DNA of 64,000 nucleotides from Palsa-461 sp036844945 (lineage in GTDB: Bacteria > Actinomycetota > Acidimicrobiia > Acidimicrobiales > RAAP-2): assembly GCA_036844945.1 (NCBI GenBank), contig DAIUEV010000015.1:1-64000 (forward strand), given 5' to 3'. Positions 1 to 8,187 of this stretch are shown here, piece after piece. Below the pieces are notes generated by a model. The model had not been told where the DNA came from and made no database searches. It saw only the letters and a program-made list of their open reading frames with translations. The first letter of the stretch is position 1; each line of letters starts with the position of its first letter. Both the position numbers and the translations under genes were made by a program.

Positions 1-141
1 GGCGGGGCCGGGCCTGATTCGGAAGGGGCCCACGACGGCCCCATGCCTCGGCGAGGTGACCCTGCACCGTCCGTCCGACGCTCGCCCGGGCTCGGTTTGT
101 TCGTCGGGGGCAGCGGAGGGGGCTCCGAAACCGGGAATTGC

Positions 142-173
142 TTGACCTTCACACGGTGTGAAGGCGTATCAAT
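142..173 (+). promoter_or_regulatory. MerR-type promoter with 19-bp spacer and palindrome
   Basis: TTGACC (142-147) and TATCAA (167-172) are 19 bp apart, the overlong spacing typical of promoters twisted into activity by MerR proteins. The spacer holds a perfect inverted repeat, CCTTCACAC / GTGTGAAGG with one central base (146-164), a natural MerR dimer site. The start codon of the regulator gene follows at 183, so the 5' leader would be only a few bases long. Seen directly; autoregulation is inferred. Confidence 0.75.
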
Positions 174-182
174 GGTCGTGTC

Positions 183-1016
183 ATGTTGAACATCGGAGAG
201 TTCGCCCGGCTCGGCCAGATCTCACCCCGCATGTTGCGCCACTACGACGAGATCGGACTCCTCAATCCCGATCGGGTCGACTTGGGAAGCGGTTACCGCC
301 TGTACAGCGTCCATCAACTGGGGCGACTGCACCGCATCGTGGCGTTGCGCGACATGGGCTTCGGCTTGGAACAGATCCGACAGGTTCTCTCCGAGGAGAT
401 CACCGTCGAGGAGCTTCGCGGGATGCTGCGGATGCGCCACGCCCAGATCGAGCAGACCGTAGGAGAGGAGCAGGAACGCCTTCGGCGGGTCGAGGCGCAC
501 CTCCGAGCACTGGAATGGAGTGACACCGTGGAGCTGCAGGACATCGTCATCAAGCACACCCAACCGGTCCGCGTGGCCCAGTCCACGGCACGCGGGCTGA
601 CCCACGACGACATCGGGGCGGCCTTCGGGCGGCTGATGCCCCAGGTGATCTCCCACCTCGAGGCCGCCCACGCCAAGCCGGGCATCTCGGTCGCGGTCTA
701 CGAGGACGAAGGCGGCACCGTCGCAGAAGGCGAGATCGTGCTGCACGCCGGTTTCGACATCGGTGATCAGGAGGTACCCGACTCAGAGAATGTGCGCGTC
801 ATCGAGCTCCCGGTGATCGAGGTCGCGTCCGCTGTCTACCGGGGAGGTAACGACGGCATCATCGCCGCCTGGGAGGCGCTCGTTCGCTGGATCGACGACA
901 GCGGCTACCACCTCATCGGCGACTGCCGGGAGATCTACCACGAGTGGCACGACGACGACGAGTCCGCCAACGTCATGGAACTTCAACAACCGATCGCGCG
1001 TGAGAGAGCCGGTTAG
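183..1016 (+). CDS. MerR family regulator with GyrI-like effector domain
   Basis: 277 aa. Residues 1-70 form a MerR winged helix-turn-helix (it begins MLNIGEFARLGQISPRMLRH, with HYDEIGLL just after), residues about 75-115 are a charged dimerisation helix, and residues 120-277 resemble the GyrI-like small-molecule-binding domain found in BmrR-type multidrug sensors, with a late YHLIGDCREIYHEW stretch. It probably senses a hydrophobic or cationic compound and activates its own 19-bp-spaced promoter. No drug exporter is directly adjacent, so the regulon may be the gene itself or lie elsewhere. The ATG at 183 is only about 10 nt past the -10 box, suggesting a near-leaderless transcript. Confidence 0.85.
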   Translation: MLNIGEFARLGQISPRMLRHYDEIGLLNPDRVDLGSGYRLYSVHQLGRLHRIVALRDMGFGLEQIRQVLSEEITVEELRGMLRMRHAQIEQTVGEEQERLRRVEAHLRALEWSDTVELQDIVIKHTQPVRVAQSTARGLTHDDIGAAFGRLMPQVISHLEAAHAKPGISVAVYEDEGGTVAEGEIVLHAGFDIGDQEVPDSENVRVIELPVIEVASAVYRGGNDGIIAAWEALVRWIDDSGYHLIGDCREIYHEWHDDDESANVMELQQPIARERAG

Positions 1017-1096
1017 GAAGGGTCCGCGCACTGGGAGCGGCCCGACATCGCGGACTGTCGGTGGCGGGTGGGCGGTGGGCCTTGGTGCGAGCGTTC

Positions 1097-1855
1097 TCAG
1101 GCCCGTCGGGCCACCGCTGCCGGTGTGGCGGCCGCCACCAGGCTCGAGAACAGCGTGAGATCCTCGTCCATCTCGGGATGCCACTGGACCGCGATGAGGT
1201 AGCGGGAGGAGGGATCTTCGAGGCCCTCGACCGTGCCGTCGATGGCCCACGCGCTGGCGACCAGGCCGCTTCCGACCCGGTCGGGCGCCTGGTGGTGGTG
1301 GGTCGGGACGTCGAGCTCCTCCCGTCGGACGATCGCCCCGAGGCGACTGGCCGGGTCGACCCGGACCCGATGGCGGCCATAGACCCCGGGCACCGCCATG
1401 TGGTCGGGGTCGGCCCCGAGGTCGGGCAGGTGCTGGTGCAGCGTGCCGCCCCGCCACACGTTCACCACCTGGATGCCCCGGCAGATGGCGAGCACCGGGA
1501 GCCCGCGTTCCTCCGCCGCGTCGAGGAGGTCGAGCTCGAAGCGGTCGCGCGTCGGGTCGGGTCGCTGGGCCCTGGGGTGGCGTTCGGCCCCGAAGAGCCC
1601 CGCGTCGACGTCCACCCCGCCGGTCAGCATCAGCCCGTCGATCCGCTCCGCCAGCGCGTCGGCGATGCCGGCCACCGGCGACAGCACGACGGGGACCCCT
1701 CCCGCGTTGGCCACGGCGTGGATGTAGTCGGCCGGGACGAGCGATGCGCGCTCCTTCCACACCCCGTAGCTCGCGACCAGCTCGCCCGCGGTGATCCCGA
1801 TGACCGGTCGCCGCCCCGCCCCGCCGGGTGGGTCAGAGGGGGGTGACGTAGGCAC
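1097..1855 (-). CDS. Gamma-glutamyl-GABA hydrolase-like class I amidotransferase (PuuD/C26 family)
   Basis: About 252 aa from a GTG at 1855. Class I glutamine-amidotransferase fold of peptidase family C26: nucleophile Cys in AICRG (about residue 125) and the His/Glu pair in QWHPE (about 226/228). The family hydrolyses gamma-glutamyl-gamma-aminobutyrate or related gamma-glutamyl amides in the cytoplasm. It is the last gene of a minus-strand operon after a glutamine-synthetase-like ligase and an SDR, matching a pathway that gamma-glutamylates an amine, oxidises it and then removes glutamate. I chose the GTG at 1855, a 23-nt overlap with the SDR gene; an ATG at 1906 would overlap by 74 nt and add an unconserved N-terminus. 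Confidence 0.85.
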   Translation of the reverse strand: MPTSPPSDPPGGAGRRPVIGITAGELVASYGVWKERASLVPADYIHAVANAGGVPVVLSPVAGIADALAERIDGLMLTGGVDVDAGLFGAERHPRAQRPDPTRDRFELDLLDAAEERGLPVLAICRGIQVVNVWRGGTLHQHLPDLGADPDHMAVPGVYGRHRVRVDPASRLGAIVRREELDVPTHHHQAPDRVGSGLVASAWAIDGTVEGLEDPSSRYLIAVQWHPEMDEDLTLFSSLVAAATPAAVARRA

Positions 1856-2600
1856 CGTGGATCCCGCCGTCGACGAGGAAAGTGGAGGCCGTGATGAACG
1901 ACGCATCGTCGGACGCGAGGAAGGCGGCGGCCGCCGCGATCTCCTCGGGCTCGGCGAAGCGTCCCATCGGCACGTGGACCAGCCTACGGGCGGCCCGCTC
2001 GGGGTCCTTGGCGAACAGCTCCCGCAGCATCGGGGTGTTGACGGGGCCGGGGCACAGGGCGTTGACCCTGATCCCCTCCCGGGCGAACTGGACGCCGAGC
2101 TCGCGGGACATGGCGAGCACGCCGCCCTTCGACGCGGTGTAGGAGATCTGGGAGGTGGCCGACCCGAGCACGGCGACGAAGGACGCGGTGTTGATCACCG
2201 ACCCGCCGCCCCGCTCGAGGAGGTGGGGGATCCCGTACCGGCAGCACAGAAAGATGCTCGTCAGGTTGACGGTCTGGACCCTGGCCCAGGCGTCCTCCTC
2301 GGTCGTGAGGATCGAGTCGTCCTCGGGCGGGGAGATGCCGGCGTTGTTGAAACAGATGTCGATTCCGCCGTAGGTGTCGACCGCCCGCTCGTACATGGCC
2401 TGCACCTGCGCAGCGCTCGTGACGTCGACCTGCAGGCCGATGCCCCCCACCTGCTCCGCCACCTCCGCCGCCCCCTCGGCCACCAGGTCGGCGGCGACGA
2501 CCCGGGCACCCTCGGCCGCGAACCGCAAGGCGCTGGCCCGGCCGATCCCGCCGGCCGCACCGGTGATGACCGCGACCTTCCCCTCCAGCCTCGCTGTCAC
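1833..2600 (-). CDS. Short-chain dehydrogenase/reductase
   Basis: 255 aa classical SDR. Nucleotide-binding TGAAGGIG at residues 13-20, NNAG at 85-88, catalytic Ser near 140 and YTASK (Tyr154, Lys158). NAD(P)-dependent oxidoreductase; substrate not determinable from sequence. Location between a gamma-glutamyl-amine ligase-like gene and a PuuD-type hydrolase suggests it oxidises an intermediate of amine breakdown, although generic 3-oxoacyl-ACP reductase-like activity is equally compatible. The downstream hydrolase gene overlaps its 3' end, implying translational coupling. Confidence 0.85.
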   Translation of the reverse strand: MTARLEGKVAVITGAAGGIGRASALRFAAEGARVVAADLVAEGAAEVAEQVGGIGLQVDVTSAAQVQAMYERAVDTYGGIDICFNNAGISPPEDDSILTTEEDAWARVQTVNLTSIFLCCRYGIPHLLERGGGSVINTASFVAVLGSATSQISYTASKGGVLAMSRELGVQFAREGIRVNALCPGPVNTPMLRELFAKDPERAARRLVHVPMGRFAEPEEIAAAAAFLASDDASFITASTFLVDGGIHGAYVTPL

Positions 2601-2652
2601 CGTCTCTCCGGGGTCTCGGCCGTCGGCGCGTCCTTGACGGGTGTCGGGCTCC

Positions 2653-4020
2653 TCACAACCGCTCGAAGCCTCGGAAGCGCTCCCAGTCGGTCACCGTGGA
2701 CTCGAACGCGGTGAGCTCGACCCCCGCCATGTTGACGTAGTGGTCCACCACCTCGTCGCCGAATGCGATCCTGGCCACCTCGCTGTTCTCGAAGAGCCCG
2801 GCCGCCTCGCGCATGGTGGACGGGATGCGGGCGAGATCCGGGTCGGCGTAGGCGTTGCCGACGAACTCGGGCTCGAGCTCGATTCCCTCCTCGATCCCGT
2901 GCAGCCCGCCCGCCACCAGGGCGGCGAGCGCCAGGTAGGGGTTGACGTCACCGCCCGGGACCCGGTTCTCTACTCGGAGCGAGTCGCCGTGTCCCACCAC
3001 CCGGAGGGCACAGGTGCGGTTGTCGTTGCCCCAAGCGACCGCGGTGGGGGCGAAGCTCCCTTCCGCGAAGCGCTTGTAGCTGTTGATGTTGGGCGCGAGC
3101 AGCAGGGTGAGCTCGGGGAGGGTGGCGAGGAGCCCCGCCATGAATCCGGCGAACGCGCCGTCCGGCCGGCCGTCGTCGCCGAGGCCGAAGACCGGCCGGC
3201 CGTCGGTGTCGCGCAGCGAGAGGTGGACGTGGCACGAGTTGCCGGCGCGCTCGTCGAACTTGGCCATGAAGGTGAGGGCCATTCCCTCCTGCGCCGCGAT
3301 CTCCTTCGCTCCGGCCTTGTAGACCACGTGATCGTCGGCGGTGCCGAGCAGTTCGGCGTAGCGGAACGCGATCTCGTGCTGGCCGGGGAAGCACTCGCCT
3401 TTGGCGGACTCCGGACGCAAACCGGCCCCTGCCATCTCATTGCGGACGCGGCGCAAGAGCGGCTCGATGCGCCCGGTGCCGAGCAATGAGTAGTCGACGT
3501 TGTACAGGTTGGCCGGAACGAGGTCGCGGTAGGCCTTCTGCCATGCTTCCTCGTAGGTGCCGCGGAACACGACGAACTCGAGCTCGGTGCCGGCGAGGCC
3601 GGTCCAGCCGCGCTGGCGCAGCCGCTCCACCTGGGCCCGCAGGATCTGGCGGGGGGAGGCCACCACCGGCGAGCCGTCGGCCCACTCGAGGTCGGCCAGA
3701 CACAGCGCGGTGGCCGGGTGCCAGGGCACGCGGCGCAGGGTGGCGAAATCCGGCTTCAGGGCGAAGTCCCCGTAGCCCCGCTCCCACGACGACATCGCGT
3801 ACCCGTCCACGGTCCGCATGTCGACGTCGACCGCCAGCAGGTAGCTGCACGCCTCGGCGCCATGCGGGACCACCTGGTCGAGGAAGTAGGGGGCATGGCA
3901 GCGCTTGCCCTGGAGCCGGCCCTGCATGTCGGTGAGCGCGAGCAGGACCGTGTCGATCTCGCCCTGTTCGACCAGATGGCGGAGCTCATCGAGGGAGAGG
4001 GCGCCCCTTGGTTCGCTCAT
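2653..4020 (-). CDS. Glutamine synthetase family ligase (gamma-glutamyl-amine synthetase-like)
   Basis: 455 aa from the ATG at 4020, the first Met with a plausible ribosome site (GGAG about 8 nt upstream) and the usual family length; an upstream Met at 4158 would add an unconserved arginine/proline-rich extension. Contains the GS N-terminal beta-grasp and C-terminal catalytic domains, with TELEFVVF (metal-binding Glu), SCHVHLSL (His loop), NINSYKRF and the ENRVPGGDVNPYLALAA segment. The class (GlnA3/GlnA4/PuuA-like) ligates glutamate to amines such as polyamines or ethanolamine. The neighbours (SDR, PuuD hydrolase) favour amine or polyamine utilisation over nitrogen assimilation. First gene of the operon. 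Confidence 0.85.
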   Translation of the reverse strand: MSEPRGALSLDELRHLVEQGEIDTVLLALTDMQGRLQGKRCHAPYFLDQVVPHGAEACSYLLAVDVDMRTVDGYAMSSWERGYGDFALKPDFATLRRVPWHPATALCLADLEWADGSPVVASPRQILRAQVERLRQRGWTGLAGTELEFVVFRGTYEEAWQKAYRDLVPANLYNVDYSLLGTGRIEPLLRRVRNEMAGAGLRPESAKGECFPGQHEIAFRYAELLGTADDHVVYKAGAKEIAAQEGMALTFMAKFDERAGNSCHVHLSLRDTDGRPVFGLGDDGRPDGAFAGFMAGLLATLPELTLLLAPNINSYKRFAEGSFAPTAVAWGNDNRTCALRVVGHGDSLRVENRVPGGDVNPYLALAALVAGGLHGIEEGIELEPEFVGNAYADPDLARIPSTMREAAGLFENSEVARIAFGDEVVDHYVNMAGVELTAFESTVTDWERFRGFERL

Positions 4021-4232
4021 GCCGGGAGCTCCGGCGAGACGGCCTCGAGCGCGGTCCGGTCGCCGGGCGCCCGGGGGCCACTGCACCACGTTCGGGCCGA
4101 GGGCGGGCGACCCCCGCCCGAGCACACGAAGACCACATCCACCCCTTCCCTGGTGCACGAAGACCAGCAGGCGGCGCCGGGCCCTGTCAACCGGAATTGG
4201 GCCGCGACCAGGTCGAGGTGACGTCGCGGTGG

Positions 4233-4262
4233 TTGACGGCCGGGTCCGTGGTGGGGGAGAAT
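4233..4262 (+). promoter_or_regulatory. Promoter of the isoleucine operon leader
   Basis: TTGACG (4233-4238) and GAGAAT (4257-4262) are separated by 18 bp. Transcription would begin about 7-9 nt later, practically on the ATG at 4272, so the leader peptide is probably translated from a leaderless mRNA. Positions are read directly; promoter use is inferred. Confidence 0.6.
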
Positions 4263-4271
4263 GTCGGTCCC

Positions 4272-4310
4272 ATGCGCCCCACCGACGCCCGCGTAATCAT
4301 CATCATGTAG
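4272..4310 (+). CDS. Ile-rich leader peptide (attenuator control)
   Basis: A 12-codon ORF encoding MRPTDARVIIIM then TAG. The Val-Ile-Ile-Ile run (GTA ATC ATC ATC) just before the stop is the signature of a branched-chain amino acid leader peptide: scarcity of charged tRNA-Ile would stall the ribosome there. It is followed at once by a hairpin (4311-4331) and a terminator-like hairpin (4340-4363) and then by leuB-ilvE-cimA, an isoleucine pathway set. Too short for routine gene finders. The Ile bias matches cimA control better than leucine control. Confidence 0.75.
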   Translation: MRPTDARVIIIM

Positions 4311-4331
4311 GCACGTGCCCCCGGTACGTGC
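4311..4331 (+). promoter_or_regulatory. Possible pause hairpin of the attenuator
   Basis: GCACGTGCC (4311-4319) pairs with GGTACGTGC (4323-4331) over 9 bp, including one G-U pair, with a 3-nt loop. It starts on the base after the leader stop codon, where a ribosome stalled on the Ile codons or parked at the stop would cover its 5' arm. This is the position of the pause hairpin in classical attenuators. I could not identify a convincing antiterminator pairing. Confidence 0.5.
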
Positions 4332-4339
4332 CTGCCCGA

Positions 4340-4363
4340 CCGTCCACTTGGTGGGCGGTTTTT
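4340..4363 (+). terminator. Intrinsic terminator of the Ile attenuator
   Basis: CCGTCCAC (4340-4347) and GTGGGCGG (4351-4358) form an 8-bp stem with one G-U pair and a TTG loop; the flanking A-T pair can extend it. It is followed by TTTTT at 4359-4363 and then CATTTTC, a rare T-rich tract for this GC-rich sequence. It sits 30 nt after the leader peptide stop and about 110 nt before leuB, as expected for a conditional terminator. A perfect palindrome, CGGACCGGTCCG (4371-4382), follows immediately; its role is unknown. Confidence 0.75.
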
Positions 4364-4390
4364 CATTTTCCGGACCGGTCCGAACACCCG

Positions 4391-4474
4391 ATGCAGCACA
4401 CTGAAGAGAGCCCGATGCGTCAGCACTACGACGACGAGCGCCCGCCGAGCGTGGGCCCGGAGGCCGCCCGATGA
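4391..4474 (+). CDS. Possible second small upstream ORF coupled to leuB
   Basis: A 27-codon ORF starting MQHTEESPMRQH, with an alternative internal ATG at 4415, ends in a TGA that overlaps the leuB ATG as ATGA (4471-4474). It lies downstream of the attenuator terminator, so it would be translated only in read-through transcripts. The overlap would allow translational coupling, but leuB also has its own GGAGG (4459-4463), so the ORF may be incidental. No homology recognised. Confidence 0.3.
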   Translation: MQHTEESPMRQHYDDERPPSVGPEAAR

Positions 4475-5511
4475 GCGGCCACGCCGTCGCGGTGATCGGC
4501 GGGGACGGGATCGGGCCCGAGGTGCTCGGCGAGGCGCTGAAGGTGGTCGAGGCGGCCGGCGTGGCGCTCACGACGACCGACTACGACCTCGGGGCCGCCC
4601 GGTACGTGCGCACCGGCGAGGTGCTGAGCGACTCGGTCCTCGACGAGCTGCGGGCACACGACGCGATCCTGCTCGGCGCGATCGGCCCTCCGATCGGCGA
4701 CACGACGGTGCCGCCGGGGACGCTCGAGCGCGGGCTGTTGCTGCGGCTCCGCTTCGAGCTCGACCTCTACATCAACCTGCGCCCCTTCACCGGTGCTCCC
4801 GGCTCGGTGGCCGACGGTGCCGACTTCGTGGTCATCCGGGAGAACACCGAGGGGACCTACGCCGGCGAGGGTGGCTTCCTCCGGAAGGGGACCCCTCACG
4901 AGGTCGCGACCCAGGGATCGGTGAACACGCGGATGGGGGTCGAGCGCTGCGTCCGGTTCGCCTTCGATCTGGCTGAGCGGCGCCCGGGCCGCCATCTGAC
5001 CCTCGTGCACAAGACCAACGTGCTCACCTTCTCCGGGGACCTGTGGCAGCGGACCGTGGCCGAGGTGGCCTCCGAGTACCCCGACGTGGCCCGGGACTAC
5101 CAGCACGTGGACGCCGCCTGCATCTACATGGTCGAGCGCCCCCGCGCCTATGACGTCATCGTGACCGACAACCTGTTCGGGGACATCCTCACCGACCTGG
5201 CCGGAGCCGTCTGCGGAGGCATCGGGCTGGCCGCCTCGGCCAACCTCAACGCGGCGCGGACGGGGCCCTCGATGTTCGAGCCGGTGCACGGGGCCGCCCA
5301 CGACATCGCCGGCCAGGGCGTCGCCAACCCGCTGGCGGCGATCCGGTCGGCCGCGCTCATGCTCGACCACCTGGGCGACACCGACGCGGCCGCCCGGATC
5401 GAGAAGGCCGTCGCCGACTTCGTCCTGAGTGACCAGCTCTCCCATCCCCCCGCCGGGGCCGAACGATGGACCACCGTCGGCATCGGCACCGCAATCGCAG
5501 AAAGGCTCTGA
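4471..5511 (+). CDS. leuB: 3-isopropylmalate / beta-methylmalate dehydrogenase
   Basis: 346 aa, within the usual range for LeuB. Isocitrate/isopropylmalate dehydrogenase fold: it starts VAVIGGDGIGPEV, has the VIRENTEGTYAGEGG substrate loop, a KTNVL segment with the catalytic Lys, and NLFGDILTDLAGAVCGG with the Mg-binding Asp residues. It oxidatively decarboxylates 3-isopropylmalate in leucine synthesis and, beside cimA, likely D-erythro-3-methylmalate in the citramalate route to 2-oxobutyrate. GGAGG at 4459-4463 places the start at 4471. First structural gene of the attenuated operon; ilvE follows after 1 nt. Confidence 0.9.
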   Translation: MSGHAVAVIGGDGIGPEVLGEALKVVEAAGVALTTTDYDLGAARYVRTGEVLSDSVLDELRAHDAILLGAIGPPIGDTTVPPGTLERGLLLRLRFELDLYINLRPFTGAPGSVADGADFVVIRENTEGTYAGEGGFLRKGTPHEVATQGSVNTRMGVERCVRFAFDLAERRPGRHLTLVHKTNVLTFSGDLWQRTVAEVASEYPDVARDYQHVDAACIYMVERPRAYDVIVTDNLFGDILTDLAGAVCGGIGLAASANLNAARTGPSMFEPVHGAAHDIAGQGVANPLAAIRSAALMLDHLGDTDAAARIEKAVADFVLSDQLSHPPAGAERWTTVGIGTAIAERL

Positions 5512-5512
5512 G

Positions 5513-6442
5513 ATGCCCATTACCCCGACCGAGAAGATCTGGATGGACGGCGAGCTCGTCGACTGGGCCGACGCCAAGGTGCACGTGCTCACCCACACCA
5601 TGCACTACGGCTCGGGGGTCTTCGAGGGCATCCGCGCGTACAAGACCAGCAACGGCGTCGCGGTCTTCCGGCTGCGAGAGCACATCGAGCGGCTCTTCGC
5701 GTCGGCCAAGGTGCTCATGATCGACGTTCCCTACAATCTCGAGCAGCTGATCGAGGCGACCCGCGAGGTGGTGCGGGTGAACGGGCTGCACGACGGCTGC
5801 TACCTGCGGCCGCTGATCTACCTCGGCTACGGCGAGATGGGGCTCAACCCCCTGCCCTGCCCGGTGAACGTGTCCATCGCGGCCTGGCCGTGGGCGAGCT
5901 ACCTCGGCGACGAGGGCATCGCCAACGGGGTCCGGGTGAAGGTGAGCTCGTGGCAGCGGCACGATCCGAACGCGGTGCCCACCGCGGCGAAGAGCACGGG
6001 GATGTACCTCAACTCGTCGTTGGCCAAGGTCGAGGCACTGAAGGCCGGCTACGACGAAGCGATCCTGCTCGCCCCCGACGGCCATGTGAGCGAGTGCACC
6101 GGCGAGAACGTCTTCATCGTGTGCGGCGACCGGCTGATCACCCCGCCCGCGTCGGACGCCGGCGCCCTCGACGGCATCACCCAGCGCTCGGTCGAGGCCA
6201 TCGCCGCCGACCTGGGCTATCCGGTGACCCACGAACCGATGATCCGGACCGACCTCTACCTGGCCGACGAGGCGTTCCTCACCGGGACCGCCGCCGAGGT
6301 CGTGCCGATCTGCGCCGTCGACGACCGGGAGGTCGGCTCGGGCCGGCCGGGCCCCATCACGAAGGAGATCCAGTCCACCTTCTTCGCCACCGTCCGGGGC
6401 GAGATCGACCGGTACAAGGACTGGCTCGACTATGTCGACTGA
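5513..6442 (+). CDS. ilvE: Branched-chain amino acid aminotransferase
   Basis: 309 aa class IV PLP aminotransferase, starting MPITPTEKIWMDGELVDW; the ATG at 5513 is 1 nt after the leuB stop, and this length is normal for bacterial IlvE of the KIWMDG type. HYGSGVFEGIRAY, the presumed PLP-Lys region AAKSTGMYLNSSLAK and VSECTGENVFIV are recognisable. It transfers the amino group of glutamate to 2-oxo-3-methylvalerate and related keto acids, the last step to isoleucine, leucine and valine. Its 3' end overlaps cimA by 11 nt. Expected to be controlled by the upstream Ile attenuator. Confidence 0.92.
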   Translation: MPITPTEKIWMDGELVDWADAKVHVLTHTMHYGSGVFEGIRAYKTSNGVAVFRLREHIERLFASAKVLMIDVPYNLEQLIEATREVVRVNGLHDGCYLRPLIYLGYGEMGLNPLPCPVNVSIAAWPWASYLGDEGIANGVRVKVSSWQRHDPNAVPTAAKSTGMYLNSSLAKVEALKAGYDEAILLAPDGHVSECTGENVFIVCGDRLITPPASDAGALDGITQRSVEAIAADLGYPVTHEPMIRTDLYLADEAFLTGTAAEVVPICAVDDREVGSGRPGPITKEIQSTFFATVRGEIDRYKDWLDYVD

Positions 6443-8090
6443 CCACGGGCGTCCCGGCCATGGTCACGGGGCCGGGGCGCACGACTTCGCGATGCCCCGC
6501 TGGCCCGACGCGGTCGACGTCTTCGACACCACGCTCCGGGACGGCAGCCAGCAGGAGGGACTGTCGCTCACCGTCGACGACAAGCTCCGGGTCGCCGAGC
6601 AGCTCGACCACCTCGGGGTGGCCTACATCGAGGGGGGCTGGCCCGGGGCCAATCCGAAGGACGACGAGTTCTTCCGCCGCGCGCCGACCGAGCTTCGCCT
6701 CGCCACCTCGACGCTCGTCGCCTTCGGTTCCACCCGCCGGGCGGGCGCCGCGGCGGACACCGACGACACTCTCCGCAAGCTCGTCGAGGCGGACACCTCG
6801 ACCGTCTGCATCGTGGCCAAGTCCTGGGACCGCCACGTCACCGACGCGCTGCGCACCGACCTCGATGAGGCGGTGGCGATGGTGGCGGACTCCGTCGACT
6901 TCCTGCGCCGGCGGGACAAGCGGGTCTTCCTCGACGCTGAGCACTTCTTCGACGGCTACCTGCACAACCCCGAGTTCGCGCTCCGGGTGTTGCGGGCCGC
7001 CGAGGAGGCCGGAGCCGAGGCCCTGGTGCTCTGCGACACCAACGGCGGCACCCTGCCCCACGACGTGGCCGCCATCGTCCTCGATGTCAGGGCGCGGATG
7101 GAGGCCCAGATCGGCATCCACTGTCACAACGACACCGGGTGCGCGGTGGCCAACACCCTGGCGGCTGTCGGCGCCGGCGCCACCCACGTGCAGGGCTGCG
7201 TCAACGGCTATGGCGAGCGGGCCGGCAACGCGGACCTGGCCGCGGCGATCCCCGACCTCACGCTCAAGCTGAACGTGCGGACCATCCCGCCCGAGCGGCT
7301 CGAGCGCCTGACGGCGGTGTCCCATCACATCGCCGAGTTGGTGAACATCGCCCTCAGCCCCCAGCAGCCGTACGTGGGGACCTCCGGGTTCGCCCACAAG
7401 GGGGGACTGCACGCGAGCGCGGTCGCTCGTCGACGCGACCTGTACGAGCACGTGTCGCCCGACCTGGTGGGCAACGGGATGCGGGTGGTCGTCTCGGAGA
7501 TGGCCGGCCGTTCCACGCTCGCCATGAAGGCGACGGAGATCGGCCTCGACCTCGACGGCGAGGTCCTTGGGCGGGTGCTCGACGAGCTGAAGCGCCTCGA
7601 GCATGAGGGCTACCACTTCGAGGTGGCCGACGGCTCGCTCGAGCTGCTGCTGCGGCGGGCGACCGGATGGGAGCCCGACTACTTCTCGGTCGAGTCGTTC
7701 CGCGTCATCACCGACCACGGCACCCCGCCGGGAGCGCCCCGGGGGCAGGCGCCGGTGACGACCGAGGCCACCGTCAAGGTGCACGTGGGGGAGGCGAGGA
7801 TCGTCGCCACCGCCGAGGGCAACGGGCCGGTCAACGCGCTCGACGCGGCGCTGCGCCAGGCGATCGGGCCCCACTTCCCCGCCCTCGCGGGGATCCACCT
7901 GACTGACTACCGGGTGCGGGTGCTCGACACCGGCCTCGGTACCGGCGCGGTGACACGAGTCCTCGTCGACACGAGCGACGGGGAGGACACCTGGACCACC
8001 ATCGGCGTGTCCGAGAACATCATCGAGGCCAGCTGGCAGGCGCTGTACGACTCGATCGTGCTCGGCCTTCTGCGCGCCTCGGCCGCCTGA
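6432..8090 (+). CDS. cimA: (R)-citramalate synthase
   Basis: 552 aa DRE-TIM metallolyase. FDTTLRDGSQQEG near residue 31 opens the catalytic barrel, IHCHNDTGCAVAN carries metal-binding histidines, and the last ~130 residues form a LeuA-type allosteric dimer domain. Length and the DGSQQEG variant match the citramalate synthase branch rather than 2-isopropylmalate synthase. It condenses pyruvate and acetyl-CoA to citramalate, entering isoleucine synthesis without threonine deaminase. Last gene of leuB-ilvE-cimA; the leader peptide's Ile codons fit its feedback logic. Homocitrate or isopropylmalate synthase activity is a weaker alternative. Confidence 0.88.
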   Translation: MSTDHGRPGHGHGAGAHDFAMPRWPDAVDVFDTTLRDGSQQEGLSLTVDDKLRVAEQLDHLGVAYIEGGWPGANPKDDEFFRRAPTELRLATSTLVAFGSTRRAGAAADTDDTLRKLVEADTSTVCIVAKSWDRHVTDALRTDLDEAVAMVADSVDFLRRRDKRVFLDAEHFFDGYLHNPEFALRVLRAAEEAGAEALVLCDTNGGTLPHDVAAIVLDVRARMEAQIGIHCHNDTGCAVANTLAAVGAGATHVQGCVNGYGERAGNADLAAAIPDLTLKLNVRTIPPERLERLTAVSHHIAELVNIALSPQQPYVGTSGFAHKGGLHASAVARRRDLYEHVSPDLVGNGMRVVVSEMAGRSTLAMKATEIGLDLDGEVLGRVLDELKRLEHEGYHFEVADGSLELLLRRATGWEPDYFSVESFRVITDHGTPPGAPRGQAPVTTEATVKVHVGEARIVATAEGNGPVNALDAALRQAIGPHFPALAGIHLTDYRVRVLDTGLGTGAVTRVLVDTSDGEDTWTTIGVSENIIEASWQALYDSIVLGLLRASAA

Positions 8091-8174
8091 CCAAGGTCCG
8101 GGTCGGTCCCAGATCGGGCATTGAGGGACCCCGACCGGGGCATCCACGCGCGGGGCGGTCGGGCCGCGTTGCCG

Positions 8175-8180
8175 TAGCGT
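8175..8180 (+). promoter_or_regulatory. -10 element of a leaderless promoter
   Basis: TAGCGT lies exactly 7 nt before an in-frame GTG at 8188. This spacing recurs before several unrelated genes in the window and points to leaderless transcription. It favours GTG 8188 over the GTG at 8182 as the start of the exporter. Confidence 0.5.
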
Positions 8181-8187
8181 CGTGACG

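Noticed and set aside
8098..8141. GC-rich hairpin after cimA as an intrinsic terminator
   Set aside because: Stem is imperfect and no T-tract follows.
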